Assembly: GCA_903824575.1 (NCBI GenBank) | Contig: CAIJXJ010000146.1 | Location: 22,926-86,925 of the forward strand | Direction of reading: 5' to 3' | DNA from: an uncultured Methylobacillus sp. | Lineage (GTDB): Bacteria > Pseudomonadota > Gammaproteobacteria > Burkholderiales > Methylophilaceae | DNA: 64,000 bases | In this document: piece after piece, positions 26,911-35,211 of the stretch | Numbering within the stretch: position 1 is the first letter of the stretch | How the letters are laid out: the number at the start of each line of letters is the position of its first letter | The notes under the pieces: generated by a model | What the model was told of the DNA's origin: nothing | The model's input: the letters and a program-made list of their open reading frames with translations, nothing else | Database searches by the model: none | Program-made: the position numbers and the translations under genes

Positions 26911-27945
26911 ATGACTCTCAAGAAAAATATCATTATTGCGGCTGCCACCTTGCTCATTGCGACGGGCCTGGGTGCGCTTTACTACGGGATGGAAAAGCCG
27001 GAATACGTATACTATCAACCTGACCCGATAAATTCAGAGGACGTGCCTGAAAAATTTCGTAACGAACCTATCCAACCTGTTCCCATGGGAGTGAAAGTCA
27101 ACTTGACCGTAGCTGCCTTGGGTAAAAAACTGTTTCATGATCCGCGACTCTCGGCAGACGATTCCATTTCCTGTGCAAATTGTCACAACCTTGGCACGGC
27201 AGGTGTTGATGGGAGGCGATATTCAATTGGAATCAATGGGATACAGGAATATCTTAACACTCCAACTATTTTCAACAGCGGGCTTAACCCGTATCAGTTT
27301 TGGGATGGCAGGGCTGCAAGCCTGGAACAAATGATCAATGAGCCTCCGTCCAATATACATAAGATGGAATCCAACTGGAATGATGTCATACAAAAACTGA
27401 AACGTGATTCCACCAGCCGTCATGATTTTGCCGCAGCCTTCGAAGATGGATTAACCAGTAATAACATAGCGCATGCCATAGCCGAATTCGAGCGCACATT
27501 AGCGACTCCGAATGCCCGCTTTGACCAGTTTTTAAGGGGCAAAGACGATGCCATCACACCCCAGGAGAAGCAGGGCTACCATCTCTTCAAATCTTACGGC
27601 TGTGCGACTTGCCATCAGGGGGTGGCGGTAGGAGGTAATATGTTCGAACGGATGGGCTCGGTACGAAGATATTTCGATGATTATCCTCCCCGGGGCAGTG
27701 AGGACCTTGGCCGCTACAACGTTACCCACGATGAAAAACATCGCTATTATTTCAGAGTCCCCTCTTTGCGCAACGTGGAAAAAACCGCTCCCTATTTTCA
27801 CAATGGAAGCGCGAAGACACTTGAAGAGGCTGTAAAAGTAATGGGCTTTTACAACCTTGGGGTACGCATGCCTGAGAGCGATGTGGCCCTTATTGTGCAG
27901 TTTCTCAAGACGCTGACTGGAGAATACGAAGGGCGTCAGTTGTGA
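26911..27945 (+). CDS. Membrane-anchored diheme cytochrome c peroxidase / MauG-family protein
   Basis: The 344-residue protein has an N-terminal membrane anchor (residues 5-25) and a periplasmic diheme domain with two c-type heme motifs, CANCH near residue 87 and CATCH near 231. Conserved family text includes LGKKLFHDPRLSADDSISC, NTPTIFNSGLNPYQFWDGR and FRVPSLRNVEKTAPYFHNG. Family members reduce H2O2 or, like MauG, oxidise a protein or organic substrate; sequence alone does not tell which. The start follows a 99-base gap. The stop overlaps the GTG of the next gene, so peroxidase and hybrid kinase are translationally coupled, suggesting that the kinase monitors or is controlled by the enzyme's activity. 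Confidence 0.92.
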   Translation: MTLKKNIIIAAATLLIATGLGALYYGMEKPEYVYYQPDPINSEDVPEKFRNEPIQPVPMGVKVNLTVAALGKKLFHDPRLSADDSISCANCHNLGTAGVDGRRYSIGINGIQEYLNTPTIFNSGLNPYQFWDGRAASLEQMINEPPSNIHKMESNWNDVIQKLKRDSTSRHDFAAAFEDGLTSNNIAHAIAEFERTLATPNARFDQFLRGKDDAITPQEKQGYHLFKSYGCATCHQGVAVGGNMFERMGSVRRYFDDYPPRGSEDLGRYNVTHDEKHRYYFRVPSLRNVEKTAPYFHNGSAKTLEEAVKVMGFYNLGVRMPESDVALIVQFLKTLTGEYEGRQL

Positions 27946-30900
27946 AAAAGATAAGCGAAAGAAAGCTATTGCTTGGATTTTGTGTTGTCGTCCTGGGTGC
28001 GCTTATTTATTTCTATAGTAATAGCGTGACCATTGATCCCAATCGTCATGAGGCTACTGTTTCTTATCTGAACGAGCTCGCTGGACTTGATCGCGACCTT
28101 AATGAAGCGGTTCTCAAGACACACTCAAATTTTCTTCGAAACTACGATGAGTTTACCCGGTTGAGTGATCGCCTGAAGGTAGTCATAAAGCAACTTGACG
28201 CATTGCTGCCGGAAACAGAGAAAATCAGGAAGGCCCAGGCTCTGGTCAGAGAGAACTTGGACAACAAATTAGCACAGATTGAAAATCTGAAATCAGAAAA
28301 TGCAGAACTTAGAAATTCACTGCATTACATTACATTAGGCGTCACAAAGCTTGGTAAAACGCCGGTAGATATCGACTTCGATCATTTGGCATTCGAATTG
28401 TTAGCGATAAATTCCGATGTCGCCAGTGCTGAATTCAAACGCTCTGTCAAAAGTCAGTTAGAACAAGCGGTCAAATTACGTTCCAGAGTTCCAGCACAGC
28501 TACGCGTGGATTTTGATTCCATGCTGGCACATAGTGAGGTTGTTCTTCAGGACAACCTGATCATGCAGGATTATCTCGAAAAGATATTTTCCATACCAAC
28601 AGACACCAGAATTAGTGAATTATCGAGTCTTTACAGAGAAAATTTCGATGGGTCTCTTCGGCGGGTCCAGTTGCATAGATATGTTCTTACGTTTTTATCT
28701 GCCGTTTTGCTTTTAGGCTTGCTCGTCATGCTTTGGCAACTGAAAATTGCAAATATGACCCAGAAAATAACAGCATTCAATCTGGAAGCGCAGAAATTTG
28801 CGCTCGATCAACATGCTATCGTCAGCATTGCTGACTTTGCTGGCAACATCACCTATGCAAACGACAGATTTTGCATGATAAGCGGTTATGCTCGAGAGCA
28901 ACTTCTCGGCGCTAATCACCGCACCCTCAAGTCAGGAAGGCACCCGGACAGTTTCTATCAGGAAATGTGGCATACCATCGCCAGGGGAGAAGTATGGGAG
29001 GGTGATATTTGTAACCGTGCCAAAGACGGGCACGAGTACTGGGTCCACTCGACCATTATCCCTTTTCCTGACGAACACGGCAGCCCATGGCAATACATTT
29101 CCATCCGAACAGACATCAGCCAGGCCAAGAAGATGGAAATGGAGTTACGAGAGAATCAGCTCCAACTGGAGCAGATGCTCGAAACCAGTCCGATTGCAGT
29201 AAGAATCATGCGGTTGATCGATAATCGCATCGTCTATGCGAATCAAAGCTATGCCGCATTATTTGATGCCACAAAGTCAACCTTGCTCGGTGGTAGTCCT
29301 CTCAGCCTTTATAAAAACCCAGAGGAGTATATGGAAATATCCAAAGCGCTCGCCTCTGGAGAATCCATAATCAATCGCCTGATGGAACTGGTCTCTACTG
29401 ACGGAAGAACGATATGGACCCTGGCTTCCTACTTTTCCTTTATCTACCGGGGAGAACAGGCCGTATTAGGATGGTTCTATGATGTCACTGAGCTCAGGAA
29501 AGCGAAAGATGAGGCAGAGACAGCGACGCGCCTCAAATCAGAGTTTCTTTCTACCATGAGCCATGAAATTCGTACACCGATGAGCGGTGTGCTCGGAATG
29601 GCCGACATATTGCTGGAAACCACCCTTGATGACCGGCAGAGAGAGTTTGCCCAGATCATCAAGGATTCTGGCAAGTCACTCCTCAGCATCATCAACGACA
29701 TCCTTGATTTTTCCAAGATTGAAGCAGGGAAACTGGAAATCGAGAATATCGAATTTACCCTGTTGCCGGTAGTAGAGGGTTGTGTGGAAATCCTGTCTGT
29801 CAAGGCCCGGGAAAAGGGCCTTACCCTCATGACTTCTGTAAATCCTTCGATTCCTCACAATCTGGTCGGAGACCCGAACAGATTACGGCAGATTCTTCTT
29901 AATCTTGTGGGAAATGCGATCAAGTTCACCACTAGTGGAGAAATCCTGGTCAGAGTGGATTCCTCAGGGGAAGAAGAAGGAAAGAGTTTACTGCGCTTCG
30001 AAGTGACCGATTCCGGCATAGGCATATCAAAGGAAGTTAGCGTAACACTGTTTCAACCTTTTACTCAGGCAGACGGGTCGGTTACGCGAAAATATGGCGG
30101 CACCGGGCTTGGTCTTTCCATTTCCAGGCGACTGACTGAATTGATGGGAGGCCGCATAGGCGCCGATAGCCTGGAGGGAGAGGGATCGACTTTCTGGTTT
30201 GAAATCCCTTTTAAACACCCCCAGCAACTGTCCATGTTGGCAAGGCCTGAAGCACTTGCCACTTTGGCCGCATTGCTTATTATCCCTAGTCGCAATCAGC
30301 GTGAGGTTTTTTTCAACTACCTGGAAGCCTGGGGCATGCATACAATAGGCGCCGAAAACGCCGAAGAGGCAATAGGGGCCCTGAAGAATAACAATACCCT
30401 CAATTTTGCATTCATCAGCAGCATGCTTGGAAGTGATGCCATCGACGATCTGATGAAGTCTTTAAAGAGTATGAAAAAGGACATCAAGTGCATTCTAGTG
30501 GCCGACAGCATGGCAGAATTTGAGGCTGCTCAGCATCACGGCTTCCAGAGTGCGTTACTGGAGCCCGTTAAACAATCCAGTCTGCTTGATGCAATAATGC
30601 AGGCCATGGAAAGAAGATTGCAGGATATTGCCAAGATAAGTAATCAACAGCCAGTGCCTTTGCCCAAACAAAAAAAATCTGTTGATTCAGCCAATGAAAA
30701 CCATCGTATCTTGCTCGTTGAGGATAACAGCACCAATCAGAAAGTTGCGCTAACCCTATTAGCCAATCTGAAATATAGCGCAGAAATTGCGAGAAATGGC
30801 CAAGAATGCATCGAACTGTTCACGAAGAATACTTATGATTTGATATTTATGGATTGTCAGATGCCGGTCATGGATGGTTTTGAGGCAACACGGTGCATCC

Positions 30901-31463
30901 GCAGACTGGAAAACGGCTCTGGTATGCGAATTCCGATTATTGCCATGACCGCCAATGCCATGGAGGGAGACCATGAGCGTTGTATTGCAGCAGGAATGGA
31001 TGGTTATATGACCAAGCCGATTGCCCTGGCAGTGCTTGCAGCAATACTCAGGGAGTGGCTTATTGATCATGTCCCGTTACAGCAAGACGTAAGCCCTACT
31101 TTATCCGTAGCAGGCAACAGCCCGGTTAATCTGGCGCGACTCAGGGATCTCTTTGATGATGACGAAGAAATCATCCTGCAACTCCTTGAGGATTATAAGA
31201 TTTCAACGCGGGGCGAGCTGAAAAATCTGAAATTGGCCATTGATCAGGGCGATTTTGTCCGTATCAGGTCCATCTGTCACCAACTGGTGGGATCATCCGC
31301 AAACCTTGGACTCAATCGGCTGCAGGCCTTGAGCAAGGCCATGGAGAAGGTCGCCAGTTACGAAGATATTGAGCAGGCCGCGATTTTACTGGATTCATTA
31401 AATGCCGCGATGGCTGAAGCCTCTGATTTCATCAATAACAACCTTAAGGCGCACGGATCATGA
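27942..31463 (+). CDS. Hybrid histidine kinase: DAHL-like sensor, PAS-PAS, HisKA-HATPase, pseudo-REC, REC, Hpt
   Basis: The 1173-residue protein starts at a GTG inside the peroxidase stop. Its order is: TM1 (about 8-26); an all-helical periplasmic domain of about 220 residues resembling the DAHL sensor domain; TM2 (about 247-266); PAS1 (about 285-400, with ITYANDRFCMISGYAREQLLG); PAS2 (about 405-520); HisKA with His541 in [10 protein letters not shown]; and HATPase_c (GGTGLGLSIS). A receiver-like segment at about 765-880 lacks an acidic pocket and looks degenerate. A canonical receiver (LIFMDCQMPVMDG, Asp about 971) and a C-terminal Hpt domain (CHQLVGSSANLG, His about 1113) complete it. The likely output is the HD-GYP regulator encoded next, which overlaps by 4 bases. 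The ligand is unknown. Confidence 0.93.
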   Translation: MKKISERKLLLGFCVVVLGALIYFYSNSVTIDPNRHEATVSYLNELAGLDRDLNEAVLKTHSNFLRNYDEFTRLSDRLKVVIKQLDALLPETEKIRKAQALVRENLDNKLAQIENLKSENAELRNSLHYITLGVTKLGKTPVDIDFDHLAFELLAINSDVASAEFKRSVKSQLEQAVKLRSRVPAQLRVDFDSMLAHSEVVLQDNLIMQDYLEKIFSIPTDTRISELSSLYRENFDGSLRRVQLHRYVLTFLSAVLLLGLLVMLWQLKIANMTQKITAFNLEAQKFALDQHAIVSIADFAGNITYANDRFCMISGYAREQLLGANHRTLKSGRHPDSFYQEMWHTIARGEVWEGDICNRAKDGHEYWVHSTIIPFPDEHGSPWQYISIRTDISQAKKMEMELRENQLQLEQMLETSPIAVRIMRLIDNRIVYANQSYAALFDATKSTLLGGSPLSLYKNPEEYMEISKALASGESIINRLMELVSTDGRTIWTLASYFSFIYRGEQAVLGWFYDVTELRKAKDEAETATRLKSEFLSTMSHEIRTPMSGVLGMADILLETTLDDRQREFAQIIKDSGKSLLSIINDILDFSKIEAGKLEIENIEFTLLPVVEGCVEILSVKAREKGLTLMTSVNPSIPHNLVGDPNRLRQILLNLVGNAIKFTTSGEILVRVDSSGEEEGKSLLRFEVTDSGIGISKEVSVTLFQPFTQADGSVTRKYGGTGLGLSISRRLTELMGGRIGADSLEGEGSTFWFEIPFKHPQQLSMLARPEALATLAALLIIPSRNQREVFFNYLEAWGMHTIGAENAEEAIGALKNNNTLNFAFISSMLGSDAIDDLMKSLKSMKKDIKCILVADSMAEFEAAQHHGFQSALLEPVKQSSLLDAIMQAMERRLQDIAKISNQQPVPLPKQKKSVDSANENHRILLVEDNSTNQKVALTLLANLKYSAEIARNGQECIELFTKNTYDLIFMDCQMPVMDGFEATRCIRRLENGSGMRIPIIAMTANAMEGDHERCIAAGMDGYMTKPIALAVLAAILREWLIDHVPLQQDVSPTLSVAGNSPVNLARLRDLFDDDEEIILQLLEDYKISTRGELKNLKLAIDQGDFVRIRSICHQLVGSSANLGLNRLQALSKAMEKVASYEDIEQAAILLDSLNAAMAEASDFINNNLKAHGS

Positions 31464-32494
31464 ATGTTCTCATCGTTGATGACCACCAACCAAACCTGAC
31501 CCTTTTTTCCTACCTGACACGAAAAATTGAAGGTACCAACACGATTGAATTTACGGACCCTGTAGCAGCACTTGGCTGGTGTCAGGACAATGATCCGGAT
31601 CTTGTACTCGTTGATTATATGATGCCGGAAATCGATGGTTTGCAGTTCATCGAACGCTTCCGTGCCCTTCAAGGTAAGGAAAATATACCGTTAGTCATGA
31701 TCACCGCCGATACTGAGAGCGATGTACGTCAGCGTGCCCTGGAATTAACCGCCAATGATTTCCTGACCAAGCCAGTAGACAAGAATGAACTGATCGCTAG
31801 AGTTCGCAACATGCTATCTCTGAGCAAGGCCCAGAAGAGGCTTGCCGATCATGCGGCCTGGCTGGCTGAAGAAGTTAAGAAGGCAACAGTTGAGATCCTG
31901 CAACGCGAGAGGGAAGTCATCTACCGCTTATCGAGAGCGGCAGAATATAGAGATCCTGAAACCGGCGCACATCTCCTCAGAATGTCACACTATGCCAAGC
32001 TCATTGCCAAAAATCTCGGATTGTCGGAATTGCAACAGGAACTCATTCTGGATGCTGCACCCATGCACGATATCGGCAAGATTGGCACGCCAGACCATAT
32101 TCTTCTCAAGCCAGGACGGCTTGAGGCTGATGAGCTTTTGATCATGAAGCGGCATGCCGATATCGGGGCTGAAATTCTAAAGGAGAGTAACTCGCCACTG
32201 ATGCAAACAGCCAGCCTTATCGCCGCTACTCATCATGAAAAGTACGATGGAAGTGGTTACCCGAATGGGCTGAAGGGAGAAAAAATTGCGCTCTACGGGA
32301 GAATTATTGCTGTTGCCGACGTATTTGATGCCTTAACTTCTGTGCGACCCTATAAAAAAGCTTGGGAACTTGAAGATGCAGTGCAGTTCCTTCGAGATAA
32401 CGCGGGCAGCCATTTTGATCCTGCTTGTGTCGATGCTTTTCTCTTAAATTGGAATGAAGTTTTAGAAATAAAGGATCGTTACAAGGATAAGTAA
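31460..32494 (+). CDS. Response regulator with HD-GYP c-di-GMP phosphodiesterase domain
   Basis: The 344-residue protein has an N-terminal receiver (VDDHQ, phospho-Asp52 in LVLVDYMMPEIDG, Lys in FLTKPVD) and an HD-GYP domain. The metal-binding HD pair is at 203-204 (MHDIGKIGTP), and HHEKYDGSGYP, with an intact GYP, follows at about 258. HD-GYP enzymes hydrolyse c-di-GMP to pGpG or GMP, and all key residues appear present. The ATGA overlap with the hybrid-kinase gene makes it the probable phosphorelay end point, through that protein's Hpt domain. No clear terminator follows before the convergent SRP RNA. Confidence 0.94.
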   Translation: MNVLIVDDHQPNLTLFSYLTRKIEGTNTIEFTDPVAALGWCQDNDPDLVLVDYMMPEIDGLQFIERFRALQGKENIPLVMITADTESDVRQRALELTANDFLTKPVDKNELIARVRNMLSLSKAQKRLADHAAWLAEEVKKATVEILQREREVIYRLSRAAEYRDPETGAHLLRMSHYAKLIAKNLGLSELQQELILDAAPMHDIGKIGTPDHILLKPGRLEADELLIMKRHADIGAEILKESNSPLMQTASLIAATHHEKYDGSGYPNGLKGEKIALYGRIIAVADVFDALTSVRPYKKAWELEDAVQFLRDNAGSHFDPACVDAFLLNWNEVLEIKDRYKDK

Positions 32495-32730
32495 ATTTAG
32501 TCCTGCTCCGGTTGTTGTACCAACCCACTTAACAAATAACAAATGCATTCAGGATCGGGTGTACCAAATGTAAATCAACTGCTGGTAACGTTGACTTCAC
32601 TGTAATACTTAATCTTATCCTTGGGATAAAACAGAGTTCATGCTCAGTGGCAGGCCTTGGTTGATCATGGACGTTGATCGATATGACGAACTGGTTTATG
32701 GATTTATGACGTTTATTTATAAGTTAAGGT

Positions 32731-32825
32731 GGCGAGCCTAACCCCCGGCACTTGCTTCAATAACTGTGGCTGCTTCCTTCCGGACCTGACCAGGTTGGCT
32801 ACCTTGCAATGCGGGGAGGCCCGCC
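32731..32825 (-). ncRNA. ffs: Signal recognition particle 4.5S RNA
   Basis: The minus strand contains the invariant SRP RNA tetraloop region GGTCAGGTCCGGAAGGAAGC, with the partner strand CAGCC. The ends pair as GGCGGGCC with GGCTCGCC, giving a small bacterial SRP RNA of about 95 nt. It acts with Ffh in co-translational targeting. The 503-base stretch 32495-32997 holds this RNA and a doubtful small frame; the rest (32495-32730) shows no gene. Confidence 0.95.
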
Positions 32826-32840
32826 GTTGTGGATTTTACC

Positions 32841-32963
32841 TCAAATGGGGAGTGCTTGTCGCGGACTATGAGCACGCGTCGTATTGAATTCCAATACTTG
32901 CAGCAATGCCTCACGAATTTCACTCTCACGAACTTTTCCAGCCAGGCAAACGTGATTGCTCAT
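32841..32963 (-). CDS. Doubtful 40-residue open frame between the Hpt-HD-GYP gene and ffs
   Basis: A short frame starting MSNHVCLAGKVRESEIREAL and ending 15 bases before the SRP RNA start has coding-like composition. It has no convincing ribosome binding site and no known relative. It would follow the Hpt-HD-GYP gene by 34 bases on the same strand. I list it only so that it can be tested. Confidence 0.18.
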   Translation of the reverse strand: MSNHVCLAGKVRESEIREALLQVLEFNTTRAHSPRQALPI

Positions 32964-32997
32964 GGCCGGGTTGCTTTGTTCTGGAAAGTCCGCCGGT

Positions 32998-34089
32998 TCA
33001 ACCCTCTACCATGCGCCGGATCACGCTATTGAAATGGGCAATCCATTCCGGGTCGAACTGATCATCGCAGGCGTTGACTTCGGCAATGGCCCGTAGCATC
33101 GAGCGTCCGTCGCCACGCTGACTGTGCTTGAGGGTGACGGACTCGTAGGTGTCGATGATGGCGAGAATTTTGGCGCCCGCGGTGATCATGCTGCCACTCA
33201 GGCTATGCGGATAACCCGAGCCATTTTGTCTTTCGTGGTGCTGCATAATCATTTGCGCAGCCGGTTCCCATCCAGGCATTCGTTGCAGCAAGCCTGCGCT
33301 GAACTCGGCGTGACGCTGCAGTTGAAGCCGTGCCTGTGCGTCAAGCGCAACGGATCCCAGCCAGGTGGATTCCGGCACAAACATCATGCCGACATCATGC
33401 ATGCAAATCGCTGCCTCCAGTTGGAGTGGATCAGTCGGTGTGCCGGCGATCTGATTGGTTTCCAAGGCCAGACGCAGCTGTCGCTGGCAACGCCCATGGA
33501 ACAGTGGAGAACGGAGTTCATATTGCAGGGCCAGGGCATGGAAGAATCGGAGGTCAGCTGATGCCGTGTTAGTGTTTAAAAGGGGAACGACTGTATTCTG
33601 ACTGGCAAACGATGCCGGGCTAAACCCTGACACGTCCTTAATCAATTTTGTGGCCTCGGCATCAAGTTGTTGCGCCGGGAGTTCTACCATGTTGTTCAAT
33701 CGGCTGACCAGTTCGGTCAGTTTGAGATTATCCAGCGAGCGTTTTCCGGCGATGGCATTCGCCGCCAGTTCGAGACGATCCAAGGCCAGCAGGATAGCCT
33801 CAACCAGGACATTGGAAAAGGTGATTTCCCCATTCTTGACACGCAACATCAGCGACTCGATCGGGTGTGCAATCGTCACGCCAATCTCTACCTTGCACAT
33901 CGCCGCATCACCCTTGACGCTGTGCAGGGCCCGAAAAAGATTGGCGATCAGCAATTTATCATTAGGCTTTTGCTTCAGCTGACCAATGTCGCGTTCAATC
34001 CTGGGGATATGATCGGATAATGCATCAATGAAGTCCTGCAGAGACTCTTCATCCGGAATCAGCAGCTTTTGTAAGTTAGAAAGATCCAT
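32998..34089 (-). CDS. Hpt domain fused to HD-GYP phosphodiesterase domain
   Basis: The 363-residue protein has an N-terminal Hpt-like four-helix domain with the phosphotransfer motif ALHSVKGDAAMC (His56). A linker follows, then an HD-GYP domain with HD at 231-232 (CMHDVGMMFVP) and HHERQNGSGYP at about 284-294. There is no receiver, so it is likely phosphorylated on His56 by a receiver of another protein, or the Hpt domain is only a docking module. This combination is unusual. It lies just past the REC-HD-GYP gene in opposite orientation and could share the upstream kinases. All catalytic residues of HD-GYP appear present. Confidence 0.88.
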   Translation of the reverse strand: MDLSNLQKLLIPDEESLQDFIDALSDHIPRIERDIGQLKQKPNDKLLIANLFRALHSVKGDAAMCKVEIGVTIAHPIESLMLRVKNGEITFSNVLVEAILLALDRLELAANAIAGKRSLDNLKLTELVSRLNNMVELPAQQLDAEATKLIKDVSGFSPASFASQNTVVPLLNTNTASADLRFFHALALQYELRSPLFHGRCQRQLRLALETNQIAGTPTDPLQLEAAICMHDVGMMFVPESTWLGSVALDAQARLQLQRHAEFSAGLLQRMPGWEPAAQMIMQHHERQNGSGYPHSLSGSMITAGAKILAIIDTYESVTLKHSQRGDGRSMLRAIAEVNACDDQFDPEWIAHFNSVIRRMVEG

Positions 34090-34186
34090 GCCGGCTTTGA
34101 AATCTAATTGATTGAATTGCTAATAAGATAACAGAGAACCAAAGTAAAAAGTGTCTGAATTTCAGTAATCGGCCTTAATTTGAACA

Positions 34187-34720
34187 CTAACCGGGCTGGT
34201 GACGCGCCTGCAAAGCGCGACGGTGGTAACGAAACAGGGTGCGCGTAATCCATTCCTCATGTTCTTCGTCATGATCCAGAAATTCGGCCACACAGCCGTC
34301 GTTTTGAGCTGCGCCGACACGGGCATACAACTGCAAGGGCTCCGGCAATCTCGGGCTCAGGTAAAGGCTTAGCAGGATGAGGGTGCCTGGACCGGGAATC
34401 TGCTCCGCTCCACGCCACTCAATGCGGTCAACGCCCATCGTTAACGCAAAGCTGGCTGGAAGTGCCAACTGCCCGGAGATCAGCCTGGTGATGAGGCTAA
34501 GCGCGATGTCCAGTTTGGCTTCCAGCCGAATGACAGCTTTCGACATGACCGGGTCAACGTCATGATCCTTTTCGGTGACAGACTCCAGCACGGCCAATGC
34601 ATGTAGTAAGGTGAGGTTGGCATGGCGGGCCAGCGCCAGTGTTGCATCATCAGGAACAGGTGTATCGCGCCAGCTCAGGGGCAAGCTGGCCTGGTAGGTG
34701 ATTCCGGATTCTAGGCTCAT
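34187..34720 (-). CDS. Atypical PilZ-like (tPilZ) protein, probable c-di-GMP effector
   Basis: The 177-residue protein starts with a segment ASLPLSWRD, has a long central helix (about 28-80, coiled-coil-like), a beta-rich core (SFALTMGVDRIEWRGAE, GTLILLSLYLSPRLPEPLQLYARV) and a C-terminal EEWITRTLFRYHRRALQARH. That matches the tetrameric atypical PilZ domain family, in which a heptad helix is inserted in the barrel. Canonical RxxxR and DxSxxG motifs are not evident, so c-di-GMP binding cannot be assumed. It is 97 bases upstream of the Hpt-HD-GYP gene on the same strand, which supports a c-di-GMP role. Confidence 0.65.
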   Translation of the reverse strand: MSLESGITYQASLPLSWRDTPVPDDATLALARHANLTLLHALAVLESVTEKDHDVDPVMSKAVIRLEAKLDIALSLITRLISGQLALPASFALTMGVDRIEWRGAEQIPGPGTLILLSLYLSPRLPEPLQLYARVGAAQNDGCVAEFLDHDEEHEEWITRTLFRYHRRALQARHQPG

Positions 34721-34749
34721 GGATCAGGTTATGTTTCGTTTCGTCAAGT

Positions 34750-35169
34750 TTATTCGCGGGTATTGGACTGCTGCTCGAACTGTGCCAATTCCACGCGAGG
34801 GGCAGGTTGCCAGCCAGGCTTGCGGTGCTCGGCCACGACATTGGTAAAGATGCCGCCGCGCACGAAGAACTTCGCCGTGAGGCGCATGAAGCGAGGCTCT
34901 GTCGCCGCAACCAGGTCGTCGAGAATGCTGTTGGTGACGGCTTCATGGAACGCACCCTGGTCGCGATACGACCAGATATAGAGCTTGAGGCTCTTCAGTT
35001 CGACGCAGCGCCGATCAGGGATGTAGTCCAGAATTAGCGTGGCGAAATCAGGCTGGCCGGTCTTGGGACACAGGCAGGTGAATTCTGGAATTTCCATATG
35101 GATATGAAAATCACGTCTATTTTCGGGATTGTCAAAAGTTTCAAGAGACTTGCCGGGTTGAGTGGACAT
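34750..35169 (-). CDS. queF: NADPH-dependent 7-cyano-7-deazaguanine reductase QueF (short form)
   Basis: QueF reduces preQ0 to preQ1 in queuosine biosynthesis. The 139-residue protein is the single-domain YkvM-type form. It carries the catalytic Cys34 in [11 protein letters not shown], the following Asp41, the QueF motif [20 protein letters not shown], and [11 protein letters not shown] chose the ATG at 35169, giving [15 protein letters not shown] as in relatives, rather than an earlier start that would run into the smc start. The gene is divergent from smc, with 42 bases between starts. Confidence 0.95.
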   Translation of the reverse strand: MSTQPGKSLETFDNPENRRDFHIHMEIPEFTCLCPKTGQPDFATLILDYIPDRRCVELKSLKLYIWSYRDQGAFHEAVTNSILDDLVAATEPRFMRLTAKFFVRGGIFTNVVAEHRKPGWQPAPRVELAQFEQQSNTRE

Positions 35170-35211
35170 GGTGGGTGCCGTGTAAATTGATGCGATAATT
35201 ATACAACTCTC

